64,000 nt of DNA from Bacillota bacterium (lineage in GTDB: Bacteria; Bacillota; Clostridia; Christensenellales; SZUA-584). The notes under the pieces are model-generated. The model was given only the letters and a program-made list of their open reading frames with translations. It did no database searches and was not told where the DNA came from. Each line of letters opens with the position of its first letter. Within the stretch, counting starts at the first letter, position 1. A program made the position numbers and the translations under genes. Of this stretch, positions 24,440 through 32,197 are shown one piece after another. The stretch spans positions 1-64,000 of the forward strand of contig JAEWCC010000029.1 in the NCBI GenBank assembly GCA_023390815.1, written 5' to 3'.

Positions 24440-25299
24440 AGGCTTATCTCCTCCCCCGTTGCGTCCTTGGGCGTGCTATCCGAAAAACCTAAGAATACCG
24501 GGTGACGCAGCGTGGCATGCGGCGTCCATTCGGAGAAACGCACCCAGCAGGTGATGCGCGGTGCACTGCCCGAGACCAACTGTTTCGCAAGCAAGCCCAA
24601 GTCTTCCTGCTTCACGCCGGAACCGACATCTCCCACGGGCGTGAGGGCCCCGTCCCGATACACACCCAGCGAAAGAGAGGACGGCAATCCGTTTTTGAAG
24701 TTCACGCCCGTCACCGCGCAGAGCAGTTTTTTGGTCAGCTTGGTTTTGAACCAATCCGTATGGCGCTTGCCCCCGGTATAAACGCTCGAAAGCCGTTTAG
24801 ATACGATCCCTTCCATGCCCTTCTGCTTCATCAGCTCGTACAGTGCGTCACCGTCCTCAAAGCTGTCGGTCTGCGCCGCGATGGCGCTGCCGGTAAAACA
24901 ATTGCGCAGCATTCGCTGCCTTTCCTGAAGCGGTAGCGGTCGAAGATCCTTGTGGTTTAAAAACAGCAGATCAAATACAATGTAGCGGACGGGAAATCGC
25001 GCCGCGTTCGAGCCGTTTTTTGAAAGGCTGCGCCGCAGCACGTGGTAAAACGACGGCTTTCCATCCGCCAGCGCGACGATCTCGCCGTCCAGCACCGCCT
25101 GCTGCGCGTCCACGACTTTCGGCAATGCACTCAGCTCCGGGTACTTCGGCGTGCTTTCAATCCCGCTCTTGTTGTAAAACCTTACGCCGCCATTGTCGAT
25201 CATCGCGATGCCGCGGATACCGTCCCATTTTACCTGATGAATGAATCCCGCTTCGCGCATCACATCGGGCAGCAGCACCGGCTCCATACACACAATCAT
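24436..25299 (-). CDS. ATP-dependent DNA ligase (LigD ligase domain, NHEJ)
   Basis: A 287-residue ATP-dependent ligase. Motif I is KWDGIR (Lys at residue about 24); RFYNKSGIE, VLDGEIVAL, YIVFDLLFL and GMEGIVSKR are motifs Ia, III, IIIa and IV; WFKTKL is motif V. An OB domain follows and ends the protein. It seals breaks bound by Ku. It overlaps ku by ATGA and the polymerase gene by ATGA, so the three are coupled. No nuclease domain is encoded, unlike mycobacterial LigD. Confidence 0.93.
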   Translation of the reverse strand: MIVCMEPVLLPDVMREAGFIHQVKWDGIRGIAMIDNGGVRFYNKSGIESTPKYPELSALPKVVDAQQAVLDGEIVALADGKPSFYHVLRRSLSKNGSNAARFPVRYIVFDLLFLNHKDLRPLPLQERQRMLRNCFTGSAIAAQTDSFEDGDALYELMKQKGMEGIVSKRLSSVYTGGKRHTDWFKTKLTKKLLCAVTGVNFKNGLPSSLSLGVYRDGALTPVGDVGSGVKQEDLGLLAKQLVSGSAPRITCWVRFSEWTPHATLRHPVFLGFSDSTPKDATGEEISL

Positions 25300-26123
25300 T
25301 TTGCCCGTGCCCGCGCGCCTTTTTTTGGCGGCGCTTGAGTTTCGGTCTCGGCTTTTTTGAGGCTGGCTTTCAGCGCTTCCATCAGGTCAATCACGTTGCT
25401 TTCCCTTGCCTGCGGCTGCGCCACCACCTGCCGCCCTTCGATGCGCGCATCAATCAAGGCACGCAGCGCTTCGCGGTACTCATCGGTGTATTTGGAAGGG
25501 TCAAATTCGGCGGTCAGGCTGTCGATGAGACGCTGCGCGATGTCCATCTGCTTCGGGTCGGTCTCGGTATGCTGAGGCAGCGCAGGCACCTCCGAAACCG
25601 GACGGATCTCGTCGGGAAAGAATATCGTCTCGAGCAGCATCGCGCTGCCGAATATGCGCAGTACGCACAGTGTCTGTTTATCGTGCATCGCAAGCTTCGC
25701 CACCGCAATACGTCCCGACGCGCGCATCGCTTCGCGCAGCAATACGAACGCGGTTGCGCTGGACGCGACCTCCGCCTGCGGCGCGAGGTAATACGTCTTG
25801 ACGTAGTAGATCGGGTCAATCTCTTCGAGCTTGACGAAATCGACGATCTCGATCGTCTTCGCCTGCACCTGTTCCTTCACAGACTCAAGGTCCTCGTCGG
25901 ATATGATGACGAACTGGCCCGGCTCGTACTCGAAACCGCGTACAATATCATCCGGGCCGACCTCCTCGTTGCACATCGGGCAAGTCTTTTTATATTTGAT
26001 CGGCGTATGGCATTTCTTGTGCAGCGATCGAAAACGAATGTCCTTCTCCTCCGTCGCGGCATACATTTTGATAGGGATGTTGACGAGACCGAAGCTGATC
26101 GCGCCCTTGAGCATTGCATGCAT
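25296..26123 (-). CDS. ku: Ku protein (NHEJ end-binding)
   Basis: A 275-residue Ku homodimer protein: MLKGAISFGLVNIPIKMYAATEE, HKKCHTPIKYKKTCPMCN, GFEYEPGQFVIISDEDLE, and the Lys/Pro-rich C-terminal tail (KKAETETQAPPKKGARARAK). ATG 26123 has AGGAGG 7 bases upstream; a 141-base longer frame upstream is not used. It binds double-strand ends and recruits the ligase. In Bacillus the ku-ligD pair belongs to the sigma-G regulon and protects spores; I could not find a convincing sigma-G promoter here. Confidence 0.95.
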   Translation of the reverse strand: MHAMLKGAISFGLVNIPIKMYAATEEKDIRFRSLHKKCHTPIKYKKTCPMCNEEVGPDDIVRGFEYEPGQFVIISDEDLESVKEQVQAKTIEIVDFVKLEEIDPIYYVKTYYLAPQAEVASSATAFVLLREAMRASGRIAVAKLAMHDKQTLCVLRIFGSAMLLETIFFPDEIRPVSEVPALPQHTETDPKQMDIAQRLIDSLTAEFDPSKYTDEYREALRALIDARIEGRQVVAQPQARESNVIDLMEALKASLKKAETETQAPPKKGARARAK

Positions 26124-26236
26124 AACAAGCCTCCTGATATGACTGCTATTACTATCTCCCAAAGCGCTTTTTTGTATGTGCGAAGGTATCACACGCGAAG
26201 GAATGCGAATATGCTGGTAACAGGGAGGCTGTGAAT

Positions 26237-26905
26237 ATGGATTTAGGCGTAGAATACCAGACATTTCAGATCAAAGAAGAGCTGTATTACCGCGATACGC
26301 TGCTGCTGCGGTACGATATCAAATATCCGCAGTTCTTTTCGGACACGTTTCCCGTCGGGTGTATCAATCAGCGCTATGCAGCCAAAGCGACCGCTTATGC
26401 GCAGCATTGCCGCATTACGATGTTCAAACAGGCGAAAGAGCAGTTTGAGGACGACCAGCAGATCGGCGCACCCGTACGCGTTTATGACGCGGTGCAAACT
26501 TATGCGCTGACCTTGAATCAGGATTGTACGCTGAGCCTGTATTTTGACCGGTATGAGTACACGGGCGGGGCTCATGGCAACACCGTTCGCACTTCCGATA
26601 CGTGGAACGTGACGGACTGCACGCGCATCCGGTTAAGCGCGCTTTGCGCGCTGCCCGCCCACTGCCGTGAATACGTGATCGACGAGGTGACGCGCCAGAT
26701 TGAGGCGCAAATCGCGCAGGGCGAATTCTATTTTGAGGATTACCGAAAGAATGTGGCGATATATTTCAGCCCGCAGAGCTTTTATCTTGTACCGGAAGGC
26801 ATGAAGGTTTATTACCAGCTCTATGAGCTGGTACCGTATTCGAGCGGAATTCCGGAATTCTTAATCCCTTATTCCGCGATGATTCAAAAACCGGGCTGCA
26901 AATAA
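26237..26905 (+). CDS. DUF3298/DUF4163-like protein without signal peptide
   Basis: A 222-residue protein whose centre and C-terminus match the DUF3298 style (YFDRYEYTGGAHGNT, FYLVPEGMKVYYQLYELVPYSSGIPEF), preceded by an RsiV-like DUF4163 region. Such domains usually sit outside the membrane, as in RsiV, but no signal peptide or membrane helix is visible here. ATG 26237 has gggagg 8 bases upstream. Divergent from ku. Function unknown. Confidence 0.8.
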   Translation: MDLGVEYQTFQIKEELYYRDTLLLRYDIKYPQFFSDTFPVGCINQRYAAKATAYAQHCRITMFKQAKEQFEDDQQIGAPVRVYDAVQTYALTLNQDCTLSLYFDRYEYTGGAHGNTVRTSDTWNVTDCTRIRLSALCALPAHCREYVIDEVTRQIEAQIAQGEFYFEDYRKNVAIYFSPQSFYLVPEGMKVYYQLYELVPYSSGIPEFLIPYSAMIQKPGCK

Positions 26906-26928
26906 AAAACGCCCGCCAAGAGCGAGCG
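26904..26928 (-). terminator. Terminator of the ABC transporter operon
   Basis: Minus strand CGCTCGC, 5-base loop, GCGGGCG (one G-T pair), then TTTTTT. It lies 17 bases after the ATP-binding gene stop. Confidence 0.75.
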
Positions 26929-26944
26929 CGATGATCTGATTGAT

Positions 26945-27682
26945 TTACGAATTGAGTACGCGGGTTAAGAACTGGCGCGTGCGCTCCTGCTTCGGAGAGC
27001 CGAATATGACCTCCGGCGTATCTTCCTCTGCGATGACCCCTGCGTCCATGAATACCACGCGGTCGGCGACGTCGCGCGCGAAACCCATCTCGTGTGTCAC
27101 CACCAGCATGGTAAGTCCGCTCTCCGCGAGGCTCTTCATGACCTTGAGCACTTCTCCCACCATCTCGGGATCAAGCGCGCTGGTCGGCTCGTCGAACAAC
27201 AGCGCCTCGGGTTCCATGGACAGCGCCCGCGCGATTGCCACGCGCTGCTTCTGTCCGCCGGAAATCTGGCTGGGCTTTGCGTTGATGAACTGCTCCATAC
27301 CCACCTGTTCCAGATACTGCATCGCGACTTTTCTCGCCGTTGCCATGTCCCTTTTGAGCACCTTCACCTGGCCTACCACGCAATTATTCAGCACCGTCAG
27401 GTTGTTGAACAGGTTGAACTGCTGGAACACCATGCCCATCTTCGCACGGTATTCCGATGTAGACATCGAATCGTCCAGTATATTTTTCCCGTGATACAAC
27501 ACTTCGCCGCTCGTCGGAATCTCCAGCAGATTGATACAGCGCAGCAGCGTGGATTTTCCCGAACCCGAAGAGCCGATGATGCAGACGACTTCTCCCTTGC
27601 TGACGGAAAAGTCAATGTCCTTAAGCACCTCGACGGAGCCGAAATTCTTTTTCAGATGCTTAATTTCAATTATCGTATCCAA
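26945..27682 (-). CDS. glnQ: Polar amino acid ABC transporter, ATP-binding protein (GlnQ type)
   Basis: A 245-residue ABC ATPase with Walker A GSSGSGKST (around residue 33), Q-loop FQQFNLFNNLTVLNN, signature ISGGQKQRVAIARAL and Walker B EPTSALDPEMVGEVLKVM. It energises uptake of a polar amino acid. The TTG start overlaps the permease stop by 13 bases. The substrate cannot be told from the sequence. Confidence 0.93.
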   Translation of the reverse strand: MDTIIEIKHLKKNFGSVEVLKDIDFSVSKGEVVCIIGSSGSGKSTLLRCINLLEIPTSGEVLYHGKNILDDSMSTSEYRAKMGMVFQQFNLFNNLTVLNNCVVGQVKVLKRDMATARKVAMQYLEQVGMEQFINAKPSQISGGQKQRVAIARALSMEPEALLFDEPTSALDPEMVGEVLKVMKSLAESGLTMLVVTHEMGFARDVADRVVFMDAGVIAEEDTPEVIFGSPKQERTRQFLTRVLNS

Positions 27683-28455
27683 CGCTTTTTCTCCCCGCTG
27701 TCTGTAATTTTGATCTCCGCTTCCGGTACTGTCTGCGATCCGTGTATCGTGAACGTTTTAGGCCCATCCATCTTGCGTTCGATCAGCCGTAATATGCGTG
27801 TAACCGTGAACGTCATGACGAAATACAGTACGCAAGTGACAAAGAAAGTCTCAAACGGCTTGTAGGTATATGAGTTGACCACGGTGGTACTGAAATAGAG
27901 CTCCGTCACCGATATTACGTTCAGCACCGACGTGTCCTTGATGTTGATCACGAATTCGTTACCCGTCGCAGGCATGATGTTACGAATCGCCTGCGGCAGG
28001 ATGATGTTGGTCATCGTCTGCCCATGCTTCATGCCGATGGAATGTGCCGCTTCAAACTGTCCCTTGTCGATGGACAGTATGCCGCCGCGCACGATCTCCG
28101 CCATGTACGCGCCGGTGTTGATGGATACAATCACGATTCCGGCGAGGATACGGTCTAAAGCGATACCAGTAAGGGCTGCAAAGCCGTAGAACATCACCAT
28201 GGCCTGAACGATCATCGGCGTACCGCGGAAGATTTCAATATAAACGGCAAGGATTCCGTTCACAATTTTAAGCAGAACCCTTTTGACAGGAGAACTTTTT
28301 GCGTCCACTGGCACCGTACGGACGATGCCGATTCCAAGGCCGATCGCAAAACCGATAATCGTACCGGTAATCGCAATTAACAGCGTGATACCGGCACCTT
28401 GCAGGAACATCAGGCCATATTTTTCAACGATTTTGGCGACTGTGTCAAAGAACAC
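27670..28455 (-). CDS. Polar amino acid ABC transporter, permease
   Basis: A 261-residue permease with five or six membrane helices and the EAA motif (EAAHSIGMKHGQTMTNIILPQAIRNIMPATGNEF, residues about 140-170). The GTG start at 28455 has AGGAGG about 8 bases upstream. Together with the neighbours it forms a three-gene importer with a single permease. Confidence 0.92.
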   Translation of the reverse strand: MFFDTVAKIVEKYGLMFLQGAGITLLIAITGTIIGFAIGLGIGIVRTVPVDAKSSPVKRVLLKIVNGILAVYIEIFRGTPMIVQAMVMFYGFAALTGIALDRILAGIVIVSINTGAYMAEIVRGGILSIDKGQFEAAHSIGMKHGQTMTNIILPQAIRNIMPATGNEFVINIKDTSVLNVISVTELYFSTTVVNSYTYKPFETFFVTCVLYFVMTFTVTRILRLIERKMDGPKTFTIHGSQTVPEAEIKITDSGEKKRWIR

Positions 28456-28489
28456 AATGGGGTCCTCCTGTCAATGATTGCTCTAATTC

Positions 28490-29392
28490 TTATAAAGTAG
28501 GCTGATTTGCCGTTGCCGATTCCATCAGCGCTTTTCTGTCGTCCTCGGAGATACCGGCGAGAACGGTATTGATCGCCGCTACCAGCTCCGCGTTGCCCTT
28601 CTTGATGCCCACTGCGATGGAGGTGTCCCCCTCAGAGAGGTCAAAACCCTGGCCGTCCGCAAACTCGATGAATACATAGGTATTCGGATCAGCCGCCATG
28701 GCGGATTCGCCTTCCGGCTTCTCACTTACATAGCCGTCGATAATGCCGGACGCGAGCGCCACGCGCATCGCCGTGAAGTCCTTCATGGCTTCCTGTTTTG
28801 CAACGCCTGCTATCTGGTCGATCTTATCATAGTGATAGGTACCCAGCTGAGCGGTGATCTTCGCCCCGGAGAAATCGGTCAGGCTGGTAGCGCCTTCAAA
28901 GGCTCCGCCCTTTTTGACCACCATGCCCAGCACGATATCTTCACGGTAGTAGCTGTCCGTAAAATCGATGGATTGCTTGCGTTCGTCCGTCGGAGACATG
29001 CCCGCAATGATCGCGTCGATCACGCCGGACTCAAGCGCCGGGATCAGGCCATCCCACGAGGTGGGAACGATGACCAGTTCTTTTCCGAGGCCCTGCGCAA
29101 TCTGCTTGGCGATCTCAACGTCGTAGCCGCCCGCAAACTGGCCGCCTTCAAGCGCCACGCCGCCGTTGCTGTCGTCCGTCTGCGTCCAGTTGTACGGAGG
29201 ATAAGCGCACTCCATACCCACACGGAAGACTTCCGTCTCTGCGGACTCGCTGGTTTCCGCGGAGGCATCCGCAGACGCCGTTTCTGTTGTCTGCGCCGCC
29301 GACGTCTCGGTACCAGCAGGTGCCGAAGCGCACCCTGCCATCATGCCAGCCAGCATGACGAGTACGATCATCAAGCTTAAAAACTTTTTCAT
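28490..29392 (-). CDS. Polar amino acid ABC transporter, substrate-binding lipoprotein
   Basis: A 300-residue SBP with a lipobox AGC (Cys21), then a Ser/Thr/Glu-rich linker, and a family 3 binding fold: FRVGMECAYPPYNW, GGYDVEIAKQIAQGLG, SWDGLIPALESGVIDAIIAGMSPT. It captures the amino acid outside the membrane. It is the first gene of the unit and has its own promoter. Confidence 0.92.
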   Translation of the reverse strand: MKKFLSLMIVLVMLAGMMAGCASAPAGTETSAAQTTETASADASAETSESAETEVFRVGMECAYPPYNWTQTDDSNGGVALEGGQFAGGYDVEIAKQIAQGLGKELVIVPTSWDGLIPALESGVIDAIIAGMSPTDERKQSIDFTDSYYREDIVLGMVVKKGGAFEGATSLTDFSGAKITAQLGTYHYDKIDQIAGVAKQEAMKDFTAMRVALASGIIDGYVSEKPEGESAMAADPNTYVFIEFADGQGFDLSEGDTSIAVGIKKGNAELVAAINTVLAGISEDDRKALMESATANQPTL

Positions 29393-29448
29393 TTGCTTAA
29401 CTCCTTTTAAGATTTAGCATGTTAATATAATAAATTATTATTGTACAC

Positions 29449-29477
29449 ATATTCTCACGTTCCGGTCGTTTCGTCAA
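29449..29477 (-). promoter_or_regulatory. Sigma-A promoter of the ABC transporter operon
   Basis: Minus strand TTGACG (29477-29472), 17-base spacer, GAATAT (29454-29449). An AT-rich dyad (AATAATAATTTATTATATT) lies between it and the start codon and may be an operator. Confidence 0.55.
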
Positions 29478-29480
29478 GTA

Positions 29481-30440
29481 TTAAAAACCACCAGGAAATC
29501 CCTTATTCCGTGGATTGCCCTTTTTAAAACGAAACATCAAATCCCTGAAGTTGATCTGGGATACGATGATGGCCGCAAACATCAGGATGCAGCCGACCAG
29601 TTCCTTCGCTATAAACCTTTCCTGCAAAAAGAGCACGCCGCTGACCGCCGCAAAAACGGCTTCGAGGCTCATGATCAGTGAGGCGACTGTCGGCTCCGTG
29701 TTTTTCTGGCCCAGTATCTGCAGCGTATAGCCAATGCCGCCCGACACCACACCCAGATACAGCAACGGCGCCCAGCTCGACAGAATTACCTGAATATCCG
29801 GCTTTTCGAATATCAGCATCGGAACCGCGGCAATCGCGGAAGCCACAAAGAACTGAATGCACGACATCCTGACGCAATCCGTATGCGGAGAAACTTTATC
29901 CACGATCAAAATGTGACCGGAAAAAACGAGCGCGCAGAGAAGAACCATCAAGTCGCCTTTATCAACGGAGAAATCCTCTTTTACGCAGAGCAGATACAGG
30001 CCAGCTACCCCAGCCAGTACGCTAATCCATACCACAGCGGAAGCCTTCTTGCCACCAAACAGACGAAGCAAAGGAACAAACAGTATATACAGCGCGGTGA
30101 TAAAACCGGCCTTCCCTGCCGTCGTGGAGGTTAAGCCAACCTGTTGGGTAACCGTGGCAAACATCAGGAAAAGCCCGCACAACACGCCGCCAATCCAAAG
30201 ATATTTGTGACGCGCTTTTGTGTCTGCGGAATGAGTTGGTTCGGCAATCTCTGTATTCTGCCTTCGGCCCCTTAATATTGCGAGGGGCAGCAATGCGACG
30301 CCGCTGATCAAAAACCTTACAGCCGTAAATGTAAATACACCCAGATGCACGACACCGATTTTTTGTGCAACAAAAGCAGCTCCCCAAATCAGCGCAGTAA
30401 TAAACAGAAGTATGTTGCCTTGAAGCCGTGACCGCGTCAT
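29481..30440 (-). CDS. DMT-family (EamA) drug/metabolite exporter
   Basis: A 319-residue transporter with ten membrane helices and two EamA repeats (LLFITALIWGAAFVAQKIG at residues about 10-28 and GGIGYTLQILGQKNTEPTVASLIMSLEAVF at about 225-255). It exports a small metabolite; which one is unknown. A basic tail ends it. The ATG is preceded by GGAGG. Confidence 0.9.
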   Translation of the reverse strand: MTRSRLQGNILLFITALIWGAAFVAQKIGVVHLGVFTFTAVRFLISGVALLPLAILRGRRQNTEIAEPTHSADTKARHKYLWIGGVLCGLFLMFATVTQQVGLTSTTAGKAGFITALYILFVPLLRLFGGKKASAVVWISVLAGVAGLYLLCVKEDFSVDKGDLMVLLCALVFSGHILIVDKVSPHTDCVRMSCIQFFVASAIAAVPMLIFEKPDIQVILSSWAPLLYLGVVSGGIGYTLQILGQKNTEPTVASLIMSLEAVFAAVSGVLFLQERFIAKELVGCILMFAAIIVSQINFRDLMFRFKKGNPRNKGFPGGF

Positions 30441-30607
30441 GACGCCTCCGATAATTTCTGGTAAATCATTTGTGTCAAACAGGCCATGATTTTTGCAATT
30501 ATAATATATAGACCGTCATAATGCAATCAACGGTTTATCCTTTTGTGCAAATCAAAAGCCGCAGTGAGCCACCGCAGCTTAGATCGTCCCTGATCTTTGT
30601 GTATACT

Positions 30608-31207
30608 TTATCCGATAATGGCTTTAAGATTATCCACCGCGATCTCGCTGGCCGCATCCAGCATGGCTGCGGTCTGCGCATCATCCGTATTGCCTGCGGA
30701 TAACTGGAGCATATAACCTTTGTATAGAATATCGTATCCGCCCGACACGAGTATGGTTTCATCTCCGGGCCCATCCACCACCGCCGATTCGCCTCCGAAG
30801 GCTTCCTTGGTCGTCTCGAATACCGACTCCGGCGTATCGGGGCTGCCCTCCGGCATAAAAGCCTGCTGCGTAATGGATATCTGCAGAAAACTGCCGGACT
30901 CGGCCTCAGCCTCGCTGTAGATGCAGATCTTCTGACCGACAGCGGCGTTTTCGGTTTTCTCAACCTCAACCTCGCCGCCCAGCAGTGTCTGAGCTTCCTC
31001 CTGCGATATCAGCTGTTCCGGTTCAATGAGCCCTATGTTCTGCCCGATTTCGGATATTCCCTCAGTCTCTGTGGTCTCGTTTAATGGGTTGGTTCCGGCG
31101 TTTGCCATAGCATCTGCGCTTTGAAGCGGCCCTGCGCTGTTACAACCGCTCAGCACAATCAATGCAAAAAGCAGTGTGAGCGCGACGATGAAATTGAACT
31201 TTTTCAT
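30608..31207 (-). CDS. Lipoprotein, unknown function
   Basis: A 199-residue lipoprotein: signal peptide with lipobox LSGC (Cys22), a Thr/Asn/Glu-rich linker, and a mixed domain (about residues 65-195: QEEAQTLLGGEVEVEKTENAAVGQKICIYSE, SGGYDILYKGYMLQLSAGN). The late part resembles extracellular domains with a DUF-like fold but I recognise no family. The ATG at 31207 has AGAGG upstream; the frame extends nine codons earlier without a ribosome-binding site. It faces a separate terminated unit. Confidence 0.78.
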   Translation of the reverse strand: MKKFNFIVALTLLFALIVLSGCNSAGPLQSADAMANAGTNPLNETTETEGISEIGQNIGLIEPEQLISQEEAQTLLGGEVEVEKTENAAVGQKICIYSEAEAESGSFLQISITQQAFMPEGSPDTPESVFETTKEAFGGESAVVDGPGDETILVSGGYDILYKGYMLQLSAGNTDDAQTAAMLDAASEIAVDNLKAIIG

Positions 31208-31299
31208 AGAAACCTCTTGCCGACATTTTTGCATATACTGGTATCATACAATTTCCCGCCGCCCATGGCAATAGCTTTTATTATGGAAGTTGTGGTAAT

Positions 31300-31321
31300 A
31301 AAAAAAGCCCCTGTAAGGCTT
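31300..31321 (-). terminator. Terminator after the small membrane peptide gene
   Basis: Minus strand AAGCC, 7-base loop, GGCTT then TTTTTTT. It follows the 51-residue peptide gene by 4 bases, ending the marR unit. Confidence 0.75.
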
Positions 31322-31324
31322 CTT

Positions 31325-31480
31325 TTATCTGTATTGCAGATACCAGACCCGATTGTTGTGCCGCCTGTCGGCTACATACTCCATCGTGCGATATTCATCA
31401 TATTCACGCGGGGCATCCTTAGGGGCAAACAGCACATACATACCAATCAACACTGCAATAATCCCGATGGCTACCATCAT
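31325..31480 (-). CDS. 51-residue single-pass membrane peptide downstream of marR
   Basis: A short gene that starts ATGATG with GGAGGAAC just upstream and ends with TAA immediately before a terminator. It encodes a hydrophobic N-terminal helix (MMVAIGIIAVLIGMYVLFAP) followed by a hydrophilic tail rich in Asp, Glu, Arg and Tyr (ending HNNRVWYLQYR). The strong ribosome-binding site, compact fit between the marR stop (55 bases upstream) and terminator, and sensible helix-tail layout all support a real gene. Function unknown; it is probably transcribed with marR. Confidence 0.65.
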   Translation of the reverse strand: MMVAIGIIAVLIGMYVLFAPKDAPREYDEYRTMEYVADRRHNNRVWYLQYR

Positions 31481-31535
31481 TGTTCCTCCTCCTTATAACT
31501 TATAATTATTTCTGGGCCGCCATTTGGCTGATCCC

Positions 31536-31997
31536 TTATTCACTTTTGTTCAGCTCAATCTCTCCTACGCCCACTTCGCAGACCGCCTGAAGCAGCAGCT
31601 GGATACTTTCGAGCACCTGTTCCCTTTTTTCCTCGACGACGGCACCAAGAACCTTTTCGTAGTATACGCTCATAGAGGACTCAATCCCCCGAAACTCCGT
31701 CTCGCCCATCTTTGTAAGCGATATCGTCACAAACCTGCGGTTGTTCGGGTCCGTCTCCCGGTGCGCGATTCCTTTGTTCACCAGCGTATCCACCGCGCGG
31801 CTTACCGTGCTGTTGTCGAGCCCCATCTTTTCGGAGAGGCTCCGTACCGAGATGCTTCCCGACCGGCCGATCTCAACCATTGCATGGCATTGCGTCAGCG
31901 ATATGCCACAACACGATTTCAAATGATCTTCATCCATCACGATCCGGCGCTCCAGCCGACGCATGACTTCACGCAGCAGATTCGATTCTTCTGTCAT
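31536..31997 (-). CDS. MarR-family transcriptional regulator
   Basis: A 153-residue winged-helix regulator. Motifs: SLTQCHAMVEIG, SVRSLSEKMGLDNSTVSRAVDTLVNKG (recognition helix) and DPNNRRFVTISLTKMGE (wing). Three Cys lie close together in SCCGISLTQCH, a possible redox or metal site. ATG 31997 with AGGTGA 4 bases upstream is preferred over a start nine codons earlier. A perfect-looking dyad overlaps its own promoter, so autoregulation is likely. Confidence 0.9.
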   Translation of the reverse strand: MTEESNLLREVMRRLERRIVMDEDHLKSCCGISLTQCHAMVEIGRSGSISVRSLSEKMGLDNSTVSRAVDTLVNKGIAHRETDPNNRRFVTISLTKMGETEFRGIESSMSVYYEKVLGAVVEEKREQVLESIQLLLQAVCEVGVGEIELNKSE

Positions 31998-32014
31998 CTC
32001 TTCACCTCGCAAGT

Positions 32015-32051
32015 ATTGTATCACACAACTGTTGCATTTTGCAATAGTTGT
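32015..32051 (-). promoter_or_regulatory. marR promoter with palindromic operator
   Basis: Minus strand TTGCAA (32044-32039), 18-base spacer, TACAAT (32020-32015). The dyad ACAACTGTTGCA-TTT-TGCAATAGTTGT (32025-32051, arms 11 of 12 matching) covers the -35 and spacer. This is the expected geometry for MarR autorepression. Confidence 0.7.
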
Positions 32052-32142
32052 TTTAAGAATTTCCGAATTTTTTTAATGTTTGATAGTATGTCCAAAAAAC
32101 GGTTAATTCCTCGTCTAAAGCAGTCAACGTGCTGTAGAACAC

Positions 32143-32173
32143 AAAAAAAGAGGAGCCTGCAATCGCAAGCCCC
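32143..32173 (-). terminator. Terminator after hppA
   Basis: Minus strand GGGGCTTGC, 4-base loop, GCAGGCTCC (with G-T pairs), followed by TCTTTTTTT. It lies about 25 bases after the hppA stop. Confidence 0.72.
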
Positions 32174-32197
32174 GCTTTTTTGAAGAAGGGAAGCTAT

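Noticed and set aside
26123..26264. Longer Ku start 141 bases upstream
   Set aside because: The extra 47 residues are not conserved-looking and AGGAGG sits just before the inner ATG at 26123.
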